Assembly: GCA_030431975.1 (NCBI GenBank)
Contig: JAUIHP010000021.1
Location: forward strand, 1 to 64,000
DNA length: 64,000 nt
Direction of reading: 5' to 3'
From: a bacterium
GTDB taxonomy: Bacteria; Eisenbacteria; RBG-16-71-46; CAIMUX01
This document shows positions 23,684 to 33,035 of the stretch, one piece after another. The position numbers were made by a program, and so were the translations under genes. Under the pieces are notes generated by a model. It did no database searches and had not been told where the DNA came from. It saw only the letters and a program-made list of their open reading frames with translations. Position 1 is the first letter of the stretch; the number at the start of each line of letters is the position of its first letter.

Positions 23684-26623
23684 TTACCGAACGACGACGA
23701 ACTTCTCCGTGGTCGTGGACGACCCTGCCTGGAAGCGCAGGAAGTAGACTCCGTGACCGAGACGGCGACCGCGGTCGTCGGTGCCGTTCCAGTCCAGGCT
23801 GTACTCGCCGGCGGAGCGCGGGGCGTTGACGAGTTCGCGTACCATTCGTCCCTGCAGGTCGTAGATGGCCGCGTGGGTCTTGACGTCGCCCTGCGAGGCA
23901 ACATCCGGAGCGATGACGTACTGAAGTTTCGCGCCGTGACGTATCGGTTTGTTCCCGACCAGACGTCCCATCGTACGGACACCTTCGACCAAGCCGGTGA
24001 CCGGCCCCGCCAGGCTGACCTGGCCCTCGGGACCGACGATTTCGGCCCAGTAGTAGTAGGTCACGTCCGGAGTGACGTCCCGGTCGAGGACTTCCAACAG
24101 CCCACCCTCGGTCAGCATCGGTTCGCTGCTGAGGGGAGTGCGCTCGGAGGGATCCCGGGTGATCGAGCGGGTGACCCTGGCCTCGATTTCCCGGCCTCCC
24201 CCAGCGTGCATGGCCACGCGAATTCCCTGCGCTTCGGGCACGGCACTCATATGGATATTCTCGACGGAGGCCGCGTTCGGTCCGATCCAAAGAGTCGTGG
24301 TTTGAGTTTCGATGAGAACCGCCGGCAGCAGGTCCTCTGTCACCTGGACGTAGCCGCTCGACGCTCCCGGCTCGTCATAAACGAAGAGAGAGAAACTCGT
24401 GATCCGACCGAACCGGTTGACGAACCCACCCTCATTGACGCTCAGGAACCAAGGCGTGATCGAGGTCGCCGGGAGGTAGGCTTCCACTCCTTGCTGAGCT
24501 GTCAGACCCTGGGACCAGTAGTGCTCGAGGTAACCGATCGTCGCGGTGATGGCATTGGCCGGTTCTATCGTCACCACGCTATCCGCATCCGATGCACCCG
24601 GGCCGAACTCGGAGTACTCGGCATTCTCCGGATCCATGGCGGAACTCACACCGATGCTCGTCGTCAGGTCGTTGTCGACGGCGTTGTGAACGATCGAGTA
24701 GTTGACCGAGACAACGAACGGCGGATCGCCCAGTGTCACCGGGACCGGCAGTTCGAGGTTTTCCCCACCCAGATCGTCGATCCAGGCCAGTTGATACCAG
24801 TAGGTGTTCCCGAGCTGGAGGCCGTCACCGTCAACATAGGTGTAGTGGGTCCGGTTCCCGTCGTTCTGAATGATGGCGTCACCGACGGAAGGAATGGCCG
24901 TCCCGCCACTGATCAAGGCGAAGGCTCCCGGGGCGCCGTCCACGTCATCCGCCCGGTAGACGCGGAAGCCGCCATTGGCGTACTCACGCTGCGTGACCCA
25001 GTGGAAGTCGACTTCGAGATCCGCATCGCGGGCGACGGGATGAAGCTGAACGACCTGAACGCCGTCGGCCGAGTTCATCACTTCCTTGGCCGCTGCGTAG
25101 GTATCGACCAGTCCCCATCCGCAAGCCGGGTTGTAGTTCGGGTCGATGCCGAAAGGATCGTTGGGACGTGCTTCCTTCTCGGTGCCGATGAAGTGCGTTG
25201 CCGTGTTTCGCAGAATCGTCCGTACAGCGAGTTGATCCAGGCCCGGGTCGAGCTGCTTGAGAAGCGCACAGACACCGGCCACGTGCGGTGTCGCCATGCT
25301 CGTTCCCGACAGCTTCTTGTAGGCCTCACCTTCGGAGAGAAAGTCACCGTCGGCCGACATGGTTCCGGAGCCCGGGGCCACGACCGAAGGCTTCATCTCG
25401 TCGAGTTGGTCACCGTCACCGTCGTCGGTGCGCGGACCTTCGTTGGAGAAACCGGTCACGAGATCGTCGGACGAGACGAAGGTCTGATTGTGAAGCGTCG
25501 CGCCGACCGCAATGCTCTTGTCAGCCGCGGCAGGAGAGGAAATGTGATCGATGGCTTCATCGTTACCGGTCGCGATGCAGACGATGAGTCCGGCGTCGGC
25601 GGCCGCGTTGATCATCTGCGATCCGGCGTCGGTTCCGTCCGAGGCGTCGACACCACCGAGCGAGAGGTTGAGAACATCGATCCCGGAATAGATGAGGTCA
25701 TCCCCGGTCAGTCCCCAGTCGTTGGTCATGTTGTGAATGCACCACTCGACACCATCGGCGGAACCGAAGCCCAGCCCGGCGTCCGAGAGGACCTTGCAGT
25801 CGACCAGCCGCGCCTTCGGCGCCATCCCCCGGAAGAACTCGTTCTCTCCCCCGGTTCCCATCACCGTCCCCGCCACGTGCGTACCGTGATAGCTGGAAGC
25901 CTCGGAGCCGTGGTCCTGCGGGTTCATGCTCTCATCCAGCCCAGTGTTGAGGAGCGGATCGCCGAGATAAAACTCTCCCCCGCCGAGAAACTTGCCGTTC
26001 AATCCTTCATGACCAGGAAAGCCGGGATTGATGATGTCGACGTCATCGTTGACGCCGGTGTCGAGGATCCCGACGACGACACCGGTTCCGTCGAGTCCGA
26101 GGTCTTCGGTACTGGGAAAGAGATCGTAGTCCTGGGCACGAACCAAACCCCGGGAGTCACGAGCTCGAACGACGCGGGCACCCCAGTGGTTCAGGGGGTA
26201 CATCATCGGGATCGACTCGACTCGCGCCACATCCAGGAGACCCGCAGCGGCCTCGAGCTGGGCAAAGCTTCCGCGTGCACGGATGTAGTCGATGTATTCG
26301 TACTTCTTGAGACCGGTCAGGCCCAGGCTCCGGAGCGTTTGCACGTCGCTCTCGGTCGGCTTCCGATCGAAACCGACGTAGACGCCGTATTCCAGCAGGG
26401 AACCTTCGTCGAAAACAGCGATGGACCGTCTCTTCTCGAGGTCGCCGCCCTCGTGCGCCGCCGCCAAGCCGACCGCTTCCACGCGTTCGATTCGGTCATC
26501 GAGACCATTGACGTCCGTGTCATGCATCCACTTTCGTTCCATGGAGTGGACTGTCCCTGCAGACACTCCGAGGCCAATCACCGCGGCGGCCAGACCCAGC
26601 ACAGTACTCTTCTTCATCATCAC
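23684..26623 (-). CDS. Secreted subtilase (S8) with FlgD-like C-terminus
   Basis: The protein has about 979 residues. GGAGG precedes GTG-ATG-ATG; initiation may be at the GTG (26623) or, with better spacing, at one of the two following ATGs. The signal peptide is followed by a propeptide-like region to ~165. The catalytic triad is intact: Asp188 (GILDTGVND), His246 (HGTHVAGT), Ser442 (GTSMATPHVAG), with the oxyanion Asn in ATGNDE. A long acidic insert near EGPRTDDGDGDQLDE resembles Ca-binding loops. Beta-sandwich domains fill 500-890 and a FlgD-like module ends the protein (AIYDLQGRMVRELVN, WNGTDDRGRRLGHGVYFLRF). It may act as an extracellular maturation protease or effector. Confidence 0.93.
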   Translation of the reverse strand: MMMKKSTVLGLAAAVIGLGVSAGTVHSMERKWMHDTDVNGLDDRIERVEAVGLAAAHEGGDLEKRRSIAVFDEGSLLEYGVYVGFDRKPTESDVQTLRSLGLTGLKKYEYIDYIRARGSFAQLEAAAGLLDVARVESIPMMYPLNHWGARVVRARDSRGLVRAQDYDLFPSTEDLGLDGTGVVVGILDTGVNDDVDIINPGFPGHEGLNGKFLGGGEFYLGDPLLNTGLDESMNPQDHGSEASSYHGTHVAGTVMGTGGENEFFRGMAPKARLVDCKVLSDAGLGFGSADGVEWCIHNMTNDWGLTGDDLIYSGIDVLNLSLGGVDASDGTDAGSQMINAAADAGLIVCIATGNDEAIDHISSPAAADKSIAVGATLHNQTFVSSDDLVTGFSNEGPRTDDGDGDQLDEMKPSVVAPGSGTMSADGDFLSEGEAYKKLSGTSMATPHVAGVCALLKQLDPGLDQLAVRTILRNTATHFIGTEKEARPNDPFGIDPNYNPACGWGLVDTYAAAKEVMNSADGVQVVQLHPVARDADLEVDFHWVTQREYANGGFRVYRADDVDGAPGAFALISGGTAIPSVGDAIIQNDGNRTHYTYVDGDGLQLGNTYWYQLAWIDDLGGENLELPVPVTLGDPPFVVSVNYSIVHNAVDNDLTTSIGVSSAMDPENAEYSEFGPGASDADSVVTIEPANAITATIGYLEHYWSQGLTAQQGVEAYLPATSITPWFLSVNEGGFVNRFGRITSFSLFVYDEPGASSGYVQVTEDLLPAVLIETQTTTLWIGPNAASVENIHMSAVPEAQGIRVAMHAGGGREIEARVTRSITRDPSERTPLSSEPMLTEGGLLEVLDRDVTPDVTYYYWAEIVGPEGQVSLAGPVTGLVEGVRTMGRLVGNKPIRHGAKLQYVIAPDVASQGDVKTHAAIYDLQGRMVRELVNAPRSAGEYSLDWNGTDDRGRRLGHGVYFLRFQAGSSTTTEKFVVVR

Positions 26624-26714
26624 TCCTCCGTCCCCGCCCGAGGTGACTGCGTGGTCCTGAGATCGGAGTCGAGGGACGCGTTGGCGCCTCTCGACGGTTC
26701 CCGACCGGTACCTG

Positions 26715-26753
26715 ATCGCCGGATCCGTCCCCGGGGGGATCGGATCCGGCGAT
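26715..26753. promoter_or_regulatory. Perfect 13-bp hairpin in the leader of the large subtilase gene
   Basis: atcgccggatccg (26715-26727) and its exact complement (26741-26753) flank a 13-nt loop, giving a very stable stem ~92 bases upstream of the subtilase start. There is no T-run on either strand, so it is unlikely to be a simple terminator. Confidence 0.6.
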
Positions 26754-26975
26754 ACCTGGGTCTAGGGAGATCCCTGATCGGGATCAGACTCACAACTATG
26801 GGTTTCGAAGCACGGGCCGCCAGGGACCCTCGGTGAGTCGTTCGCGAGGACGGAGATTCCGTACACGTTTCTCACAACTTTTGCGGAACCGACTTCGAGG
26901 AGAGAAAACGGTGTGGAGATCCGGCAGACGGACCGGGACGCATAACCCGGATGGATGCGACAACATCGTCGTGGG

Positions 26976-27028
26976 ACGGGAGGCTCAGCGGGTTCGGGAG
27001 GTTCAGCGGGTTCGGGAGGTTCAGCGCG
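26976..27028. repeat. Three 18-bp tandem repeats
   Basis: Three near-identical units (gttcgggaggttcagcgg type) lie end to end, close to the stop codon of the smaller subtilase gene. They do not belong to a supported reading frame. Confidence 0.85.
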
Positions 27029-27046
27029 AACGCCGGGGGCTCGGCC

Positions 27047-28603
27047 TTATCGGACGATCACGAAACGAAGCGGTCCGGTGACCCGGCCGCTCCTTTCCGG
27101 TTTCGCCCAGTACGTCCCGGACGGAACCCGCTTTCCCTCGGAGTTCAATCCGTCCCAGGTCCACCCCGAACCGTCATCCTGCAGGCGCCGCACGATCCGA
27201 CCGGCGGCATCGAGGACGAGAAGTTGATCGGAGACCTTGACATCGCGACCTTCGGCGGATGCAACTCGGAACGATACGACCGAGCCGAACAGAGAGGGGT
27301 TCGGTGCGGCCAGAAGCTGCTGTCCTGGATGGTCCCATCCTGGGCCCGAGACATCGGACGCGACCAGAGTTTCTTCCCATGTTCGAAACGCATCGACACG
27401 TCCAGATCCCAGGCGATCCAGATAGGGTTGGTTCTCGGGAATGTCGTAGATCTCGACAACGCCGGCCGTGGCCACTTGCTGAACCTCTTCACGGTTCAGG
27501 TTGGGATCGACACTTCGGATCAAAGCAAGCTGTCCGGCAATGAAAGGCGCGGCGAACGATGTTCCCTCGCCGACGGCATACTGCCCGTCATGAAACGGAC
27601 CATACACCCCGACCCCCGGCGCTGAGATGGACACCGTCGGGTGGTAACTAGAGAACGTCGCCCGCACGTCGGCCGAGTCGAGTGCGGCAACGGAAAGGAC
27701 AAGTTCGTCGCTCGCCGGGTAGAAGGGCGGGTCTTCCGTTCCATCGTTCCCGGCCGCCGCCACCAGGTGCACCCCGGCATCCGCGGCGTACTCGAGTTCC
27801 CTGCGAAGCACCGAAGACTCGCAGGACAAACCCAAACTCAGATTGATGACGTCCGACCCGTGATCCACCGCGTACCGGATTCCCTTCGCGACATCAAAGG
27901 TCAGGCCGCGGCCCTCGTCGTCCAAGACGCGAATGGGAAGGATCTCGGCATCGGGGGCCATCAAATGAATCATTCCAGCGACCATCGTGCCGTGCCCCGC
28001 GGCGTCATCGGTGAGTCCGTCGCCATCCTCGTCCAACTCTGAGGCCTCGTCGTCCGGATCGGTATCATCGTCCACGAAGTCGTATCCCTCGTCGGAAACG
28101 GAACCGACCAGCGCTTCGTGGTCCGCTTTGACTCCGGTGTCGATGACCGCGACTCGAACACCGGCGCCCGTCGTGTGGACATGGGCCGGACCCAACTGGA
28201 TGCGTTCGGAGATGCTTTGATCGACATACTCTCCGAGACTCCCGCCGACGGCGCCGACCATCATCTGCTGCACGCCTTCGGGGGTTTCGCTGCGGAAGGC
28301 AAATTCAACTGTCCGGACCAGGGGATCGAGTTCGAGCAGCCCAATGACCTGCTCCGGGGTGAGCCAGAGGGGCAGTCCCATGAGGTAGGACGGATGGAGT
28401 TCGTCGACGACCCAGACTTCGTAGGTCGATTCCAGCGATTCGATCAGGGCTCCGGTTTCCAGCGTCAGCTGTATCAGATCGAGTTCGTACTCACACTCTT
28501 CGGCGTCGGCAGGAACGGCCATAGCCAAGCCCGCAATGAAGATGCAGAGTCCGGCCCATCCGGCCAGGAGCGGCCGTCGCATTGTGAAGCTCGTGGGATT
28601 CAT
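27047..28603 (-). CDS. Secreted subtilase (S8) of the CHAT operon, FlgD-like C-terminus
   Basis: The protein has 518 residues. The ribosome site (aggaag) overlaps the stop of the CHAT gene, only 10 bases upstream, so it is cotranscribed and probably coupled. A signal peptide ends PADA, followed by a ~110-residue propeptide-like region. The triad is intact: Asp155 (AVIDTGVK), His204 (HGTMVAGM), Ser349 (GTSFAAPF), with Asn in AAGNDG. An acidic loop DDDTDPDDEASELDEDGDG suggests calcium binding. A short FlgD-like module ends the protein (VLDAAGRIVRRL, WTWDGLNSEGKRVPSGTYWA). As the terminal gene after a caspase-like protease, it is the likely executing protease of the set (inference). Confidence 0.93.
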   Translation of the reverse strand: MNPTSFTMRRPLLAGWAGLCIFIAGLAMAVPADAEECEYELDLIQLTLETGALIESLESTYEVWVVDELHPSYLMGLPLWLTPEQVIGLLELDPLVRTVEFAFRSETPEGVQQMMVGAVGGSLGEYVDQSISERIQLGPAHVHTTGAGVRVAVIDTGVKADHEALVGSVSDEGYDFVDDDTDPDDEASELDEDGDGLTDDAAGHGTMVAGMIHLMAPDAEILPIRVLDDEGRGLTFDVAKGIRYAVDHGSDVINLSLGLSCESSVLRRELEYAADAGVHLVAAAGNDGTEDPPFYPASDELVLSVAALDSADVRATFSSYHPTVSISAPGVGVYGPFHDGQYAVGEGTSFAAPFIAGQLALIRSVDPNLNREEVQQVATAGVVEIYDIPENQPYLDRLGSGRVDAFRTWEETLVASDVSGPGWDHPGQQLLAAPNPSLFGSVVSFRVASAEGRDVKVSDQLLVLDAAGRIVRRLQDDGSGWTWDGLNSEGKRVPSGTYWAKPERSGRVTGPLRFVIVR

Positions 28604-28613
28604 AGCTGGCTTC

Positions 28614-31562
28614 CTATTGTATCACGGCACCGGTTTTCGAACGCGGAGAGACTCCTCCCATGACAGAGAAGGGAGCCCAGTGCCACGGGTGGGAGAATCG
28701 GTCCCGAACCCGAAGCGTTCCGGACCGGTGTCCTTCGACCGGGCCCTTCCCTCCGCAGATCGCAGCATAGAATCCCTCGGCGAAAACAGAGGACGCACCA
28801 TCCTCGACTTCCCAGAGTGAAGCCACGATGTTCCGGGCTCCGGCGTGCAGAAAGCCTTGTCCCAATCCGGTCCATTCATCGGCAACCACAACACGCCCTT
28901 TCCCGCTGGAACACGCCGTCAGGACGACGGTCGCGCCGGAAAAGTCGGCGTCTTCCAAGTCGTGGACAAAGAGCGGTCCGTCCGCCAGTTGCAGGGAACT
29001 GAAGGCGGGATTCCGAACCCGCAGCTGACCGTGGGTCGCCAGGTGAAGCAGTCCGCTTCGACCGCCCTCCTCCAGGATCTTGGACCGCGTCGGCGCGGGA
29101 TCGATCACCGGATCCCAGGATGCGCTTCCCGCCGCGAAGAGCGAAGCCACGGTTTCGAGTTCACGCTCCACGTGTGGAATATCCGGCTGTGAAAGTCCGG
29201 CGATCCACGCACGGCGCGAGGGCACGTCGCCTTTCCGGTGCGACTCGAGCCAAACCCGAGCACTCGGAACCGTCGACACCGTTCCGTGATCGACGAGAAA
29301 GCGATGTCCATCGAACAATGCGTGAAAGGGAATGCGATGTCCCGGCCCGTGAGGTGCGATCATCCAGGTTTCGACCTCAGGCGGAGCGCCCAGCGGTCTC
29401 CAGAGCCGGTCGTACAGATCCCGGAGACTGGCCAAAGTCGAACGGACCATCGGATGAGCACTGGAGAATGGATCGCCTTCGTAGCCCATTTGGCCTTCCG
29501 AGTCCGTCGGCGACTGCGATGCCGACGCCCCACCCGACTTGCGTGGGAGGTGGAGTCGACTCGCGTTCTCGAGCGCGGCAGCTCTCCACTGAAAATCCAG
29601 CTCGTCGGCCAAGCGACGAATCTCGGGAGCGGACGCCGACGGCAACTCGACTCGAAAAGTGTCGCCGTTGCCGGTTAGAACAAGGGCGAACGAGTGGTGA
29701 GCGCCAAGATGATAGGAAACGAGTCCCGCCTCCTTCGGCAAGGCCTCGGTCACGGCCTCCAACTCGAGAGATCCTTCGGGCCCGGAACCGGAAGCCAGCC
29801 AGGAACGCTCCCGGCTCGTCTGAAGTTCGCGTCGATAATCCGATTCCAACCCTTCGAGGTCTTCTCGAATGCGCACGGCCATCTTCCGCTCGGATTCCGT
29901 CCCGAGCTCCAACCGGGAAGCTCGCGCATGCGCCCAGCTCAGTTGGTCGCGCAACTCCCGAAGGTGCCCCTCCCTCTCGTACTTGGGTTCGGTCAAAGTG
30001 TGAAACGAATCCCAAGCCCGTTGTGCCCGGCCACGCTCCATCAGGGAAAAGAGCACCTCGAGCCGAGGACGCGAACGGGCAGCCTCGATTTCGACTCGAC
30101 GATCAAAGACGTGTCCTTTGTCCTGGAGGAATGCGAGCTTCGCTTCCTCGCCCGGGATGCGAAAGCGAATGGACTCGAGAAGCTCCACCGTCTTTTCCGA
30201 AGTCCGCGTCAGTGACCGTGTCTGTCCCAACGCGAGATAGACTTCGGCCAGGGTGTCGAGCAGGAGCAACGCCATTCCGGGATAGACGGTTGCATCCACA
30301 CGGGACAGCACTCCGCGCAAACGCCGGACCGTGCCCTGGCTCGCTCCGACACTCAGTGCGGCGCGTGCGAGTAGAGCCGTCGTCAGAGCCTCCCAACGAA
30401 GGAGGCCTCTCTTGCGGAACTCCCGAACGAGGACTTCCGCCGACTCTCTCGCAACGTCGGCCCGGCCTTCCGCCCAATCGACCTGGGCGGACACGAGTCG
30501 GCAGAGTAGCGATCGTGACTCGTTCTCTTCGGACAGGAACGCGCTTTGCGCCCGCTCGATTTCCTGCCGGGCGGGAGCGGAACGCCCTAGGGCCAGGTTG
30601 GCCAGGGCCAGGTGGTACCGGGCCAGTCCCTCGTAGTACACCATCCCTTCGTTTGCGTAGTCCTGGGCGGCGTCCCCGGCCAAGTGGGTGGTTTCCCGAT
30701 GGAGACCGAGCTCGTGATAGACCTCGGCACGACTGAGGATGTTCGCGGCCCGATAGGCGACATGCTCGGTCTCCTGGAAGTACTCCTGCGCGAGACCCAG
30801 GAGTCGAAGCGCTTCGCCGAAGTCGCCCGTTTGTTGGCGGACGAGGGCGGCGTTCATTCGGCATTGGGCCAACAAGAGCGTGAAACCGTTCTCGCGGCAC
30901 ATGGCTTCGGCGCGGGCGAACGCGTCGAGGGCTTCCTTCGGTTGTTCGGTTTGGGTCAGCGCCACGGCCAGGTTGATCTCGGCGCCGACCGAAGAGGGGT
31001 CCTTCCGGTTCTGTGCGCGAAAGATCTCCGTCGCCTTTCGGCACTCTTCCAAGGCGGCGTTGTGATCATCGCGCTGGAAATGCAACGTTCCCAGGTTCAT
31101 GGCCAGCTTGGCCTGGTACTCCTCGTTGCCCGAGATTTCCAGGGTCGTACGCGCCTGAGAGGCAGCCGCCAACGCCTCGTCGTAGCGCCCGAGCAACGTC
31201 AACACATGAACGAGAGCGGTTTGTAGCTCTCCGGAACGTGGCTCTTCCGGTGTGTCCTTCCATTCTCGAAGCGCCGAGCGAAAGTGTTCTTCCGCATCCT
31301 TGTAGGCTCCGGAAAAGAAAGCAGCTTCGGCAAGAGACCGGTAGCCCCATCCCAGCGCGACACGGTCCCCGGAACCTTTTCCGATGAGCAGAGCCTTCTC
31401 GGCCGCTTCGCGGGCCAGCCGTGCGTCCGTCCCGTGCTGAAGCGTGGCGCGGTTGCGCAACTCGCGGACTGCGTCGACGGGCGCAACGAGCCCCTGTTGG
31501 CAGAGAGATTCCAACTCGTCGACGGAAAGATGAGAAACGTCCGCGGTCACTTCCACTACCAC
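28614..31562 (-). CDS. TPR-CHAT caspase-like protease
   Basis: The protein has 982 residues with no signal peptide (cytoplasmic). The GTG start at 31562 lies 6 bases after the previous stop. Residues ~60-440 are tandem helical repeats of TPR type (ALVHVLTLLGRYDEALAAAS, NLGTLHFQRDDHNAALEECR, INLAVALTQTEQPKEALDAF). A helical linker follows to ~580. The CHAT caspase-like domain ends the protein with the dyad His844 (LHLATHGQ) and Cys884 (VLTACSSGKG), then LGQGFLHAGARNIVASLWEV. CHAT proteases cleave specific partner proteins when their sensor half is triggered, as in gRAMP/Craspase and bacterial gasdermin systems. Here the partners are not CRISPR or gasdermin genes but a sigma factor, a small beta protein and a subtilase. 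Confidence 0.92.
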   Translation of the reverse strand: MVVEVTADVSHLSVDELESLCQQGLVAPVDAVRELRNRATLQHGTDARLAREAAEKALLIGKGSGDRVALGWGYRSLAEAAFFSGAYKDAEEHFRSALREWKDTPEEPRSGELQTALVHVLTLLGRYDEALAAASQARTTLEISGNEEYQAKLAMNLGTLHFQRDDHNAALEECRKATEIFRAQNRKDPSSVGAEINLAVALTQTEQPKEALDAFARAEAMCRENGFTLLLAQCRMNAALVRQQTGDFGEALRLLGLAQEYFQETEHVAYRAANILSRAEVYHELGLHRETTHLAGDAAQDYANEGMVYYEGLARYHLALANLALGRSAPARQEIERAQSAFLSEENESRSLLCRLVSAQVDWAEGRADVARESAEVLVREFRKRGLLRWEALTTALLARAALSVGASQGTVRRLRGVLSRVDATVYPGMALLLLDTLAEVYLALGQTRSLTRTSEKTVELLESIRFRIPGEEAKLAFLQDKGHVFDRRVEIEAARSRPRLEVLFSLMERGRAQRAWDSFHTLTEPKYEREGHLRELRDQLSWAHARASRLELGTESERKMAVRIREDLEGLESDYRRELQTSRERSWLASGSGPEGSLELEAVTEALPKEAGLVSYHLGAHHSFALVLTGNGDTFRVELPSASAPEIRRLADELDFQWRAAALENASRLHLPRKSGGASASQSPTDSEGQMGYEGDPFSSAHPMVRSTLASLRDLYDRLWRPLGAPPEVETWMIAPHGPGHRIPFHALFDGHRFLVDHGTVSTVPSARVWLESHRKGDVPSRRAWIAGLSQPDIPHVERELETVASLFAAGSASWDPVIDPAPTRSKILEEGGRSGLLHLATHGQLRVRNPAFSSLQLADGPLFVHDLEDADFSGATVVLTACSSGKGRVVVADEWTGLGQGFLHAGARNIVASLWEVEDGASSVFAEGFYAAICGGKGPVEGHRSGTLRVRDRFSHPWHWAPFSVMGGVSPRSKTGAVIQ

Positions 31563-31568
31563 CGTTCT

Positions 31569-32198
31569 CTACATCTCGATGGGATCGATCCCCATGCGGG
31601 TGTCGCCCCAGAGAACCTCAACGCGGGCGAATCCAACGTTCAAGTCCGCAAAGGTGAATCGACCCGTGTCGGCGATCTCGACGGTTTCGACATGGCCGTG
31701 CTGAATGACCTTGGCCTGACGAGTGCTCTCGGCGCGATCGACGTGAGCGATGAACTGTCCATCGACGCGTCGCACCTCTCCTTCGCGGGACAACTGTAGA
31801 ATGAGCCGACCCGGCTCGAAGTCATAAAGAATGCTCTGCGGCCCGAGTTCGGCCGCCTGCGAGCGGGTCCCGGCCACGGCGCCACCCATGCTGTCGAGAA
31901 CGAGGGTTCCCTCCAATACGCGCGCGGCCCGCACGAAGGCATCGGCGGTCCACTCCCGCGCTTTCTCCACGAACGATCGCTTCGCTTGGGGAGACGGGTT
32001 CTCCATGGCCAGGGCCCGATCGAGTGCCTGGCGGGACCAGTCCGCTGGAGCCTGTTCCAAGGCGGGACCGAAAAGCCCTTCGAGGATGGAACGGTAGACC
32101 GCGACATCCTTTGTCGGGATCGGCTCGCCGGCCAGTTCGGCATCGGCGATCAGCCGTTTCAACTCAGCTTCCACTCGTTCTCGGTTCGGATCGGTCAT
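31569..32198 (-). CDS. Small soluble protein between ECF sigma and CHAT genes, possible sigma regulator
   Basis: The protein has about 209 residues, with start at ATG 32198 (or 32213, five residues more). It has no signal peptide, membrane segment or zinc-binding anti-sigma motif. The N-terminal half is helical (RVEAELKRLIADAELAG, WSRQALDRALAMENPS). The C-terminal half is predicted beta-rich, ending TGRFTFADLNVGFARVEVLW, which looks like a small Ig/carboxypeptidase-regulatory-type sandwich. It lies 6 bases from the CHAT start and downstream of the sigma gene across a hairpin. A role as anti-sigma factor or CHAT substrate is suggested by position only; I do not recognise a named family. Confidence 0.6.
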   Translation of the reverse strand: MTDPNRERVEAELKRLIADAELAGEPIPTKDVAVYRSILEGLFGPALEQAPADWSRQALDRALAMENPSPQAKRSFVEKAREWTADAFVRAARVLEGTLVLDSMGGAVAGTRSQAAELGPQSILYDFEPGRLILQLSREGEVRRVDGQFIAHVDRAESTRQAKVIQHGHVETVEIADTGRFTFADLNVGFARVEVLWGDTRMGIDPIEM

Positions 32199-32236
32199 CG
32201 ACCTGGGCTCCATCGTCCGTTGCGTTTGAAATGCTC

Positions 32237-32298
32237 GGAAGACGACTCCGAGCGATCGACGCCGGCCGCAATGGCGCCGACTCCCAAAGTCGTCTTCC
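32237..32298 (-). promoter_or_regulatory. 11-bp perfect inverted repeat between sigma gene and the downstream CHAT operon
   Basis: ggaagacgact (32237-32247) and its exact complement (32288-32298) flank 40 bases that are themselves GC-rich and foldable. It occupies the ~156-base gap between the sigma stop and the next gene. It could attenuate read-through or be a paired binding site; no T-run follows on the minus strand. Confidence 0.5.
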
Positions 32299-32354
32299 TA
32301 GCGAGTCGTTCGTCCGCGACCGCGTTTCGTACACCCCTATCGAAGTTTTTTGGT

Positions 32355-32948
32355 TCAGGCCCAGCCATTTTGACGGAAGACCTTCTTCATCCTCTCGAGG
32401 CAGCGTCCGCGGATCGGCCCGACACTTCCCGAGGAGATCCCTTCCTCCGCCGCCAGAGCCTCATAGTCCTTGGGCGGCACTTCCAGAAAGAGAGCCGAGA
32501 GAATCCGTTGGCAGCGCTCGCCCAGCGTCCCGAGCGCCAGTCGAACCTGGTACGTCCGCTCCAGAACGAGCCGTTCCGACTCGGGAAGTTCTTCCGCCGA
32601 CGGAAGGTCGAGCAACTGTTCGTCCTCTGGATCGGTGGCCCGCTCCCGCCCGATGGCCTGAGCCCGTTTCGCCCCCTGCCGGACAGCGATGCCGATAATC
32701 CACGAACTGAGCCGGTCGGGTTGGCGCAGGTTCTGCAGACTCGTAACGATGGCCGCAACCGTGATCTGGAAGGCTTCCCGCGTGTCGTCCTCCGGAAGTG
32801 AATAGCGACGCAGGCAGGAGTAGATCAGGTCCTGGTAGCGGCGCAGGAACTCCTCCCAGGCGGATTCCCGACGGATCAGACACTCGGCGATGAGGGTTTC
32901 GACTTCCCACTCGGACGGCGGGATCTGGTGCGGATCGACTTCATTCAT
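32355..32948 (-). CDS. ECF-type RNA polymerase sigma factor (CHAT-operon)
   Basis: The protein has 197 residues, with ggaag close to ATG 32948. The region 2 signature is AWEEFLRRYQDLIYSCLRRY, with EDDTREAFQITVAAIVTSLQNL and LSSWIIGIAVRQGAKR. The region 4 signature is LGERCQRILSALFLEVPPKDYEALAAEEGISSGSVGPIRGRCLERMKK. The SSGSVGPIRGRCLE helix is of the type found in sigma factors with GPxRxRCL in region 4.2, which I recall as often located beside CHAT-domain genes in other phyla. Its start is 88 bases downstream of the three-repeat lipoprotein gene. It probably drives the downstream protease operon. Confidence 0.93.
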   Translation of the reverse strand: MNEVDPHQIPPSEWEVETLIAECLIRRESAWEEFLRRYQDLIYSCLRRYSLPEDDTREAFQITVAAIVTSLQNLRQPDRLSSWIIGIAVRQGAKRAQAIGRERATDPEDEQLLDLPSAEELPESERLVLERTYQVRLALGTLGERCQRILSALFLEVPPKDYEALAAEEGISSGSVGPIRGRCLERMKKVFRQNGWA

Positions 32949-33035
32949 GCGCTTCCGATGGTATCACTGAAACCGCAGGAGCGCGTGGAAACGAGCGAGT
33001 CCGAATCGGAGTCCGAACTCGCTGGACGGATGCGG

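Larger units (their letters stand above)
26624..27046. other. Gap between two subtilase genes with hairpin and repeats
   Basis: No gene is visible in these ~420 bases. They hold a perfect 13-bp hairpin near the larger subtilase gene and an 18-bp triplicated repeat close to the stop of the smaller subtilase. The break suggests that the large subtilase has its own promoter. Confidence 0.5.
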
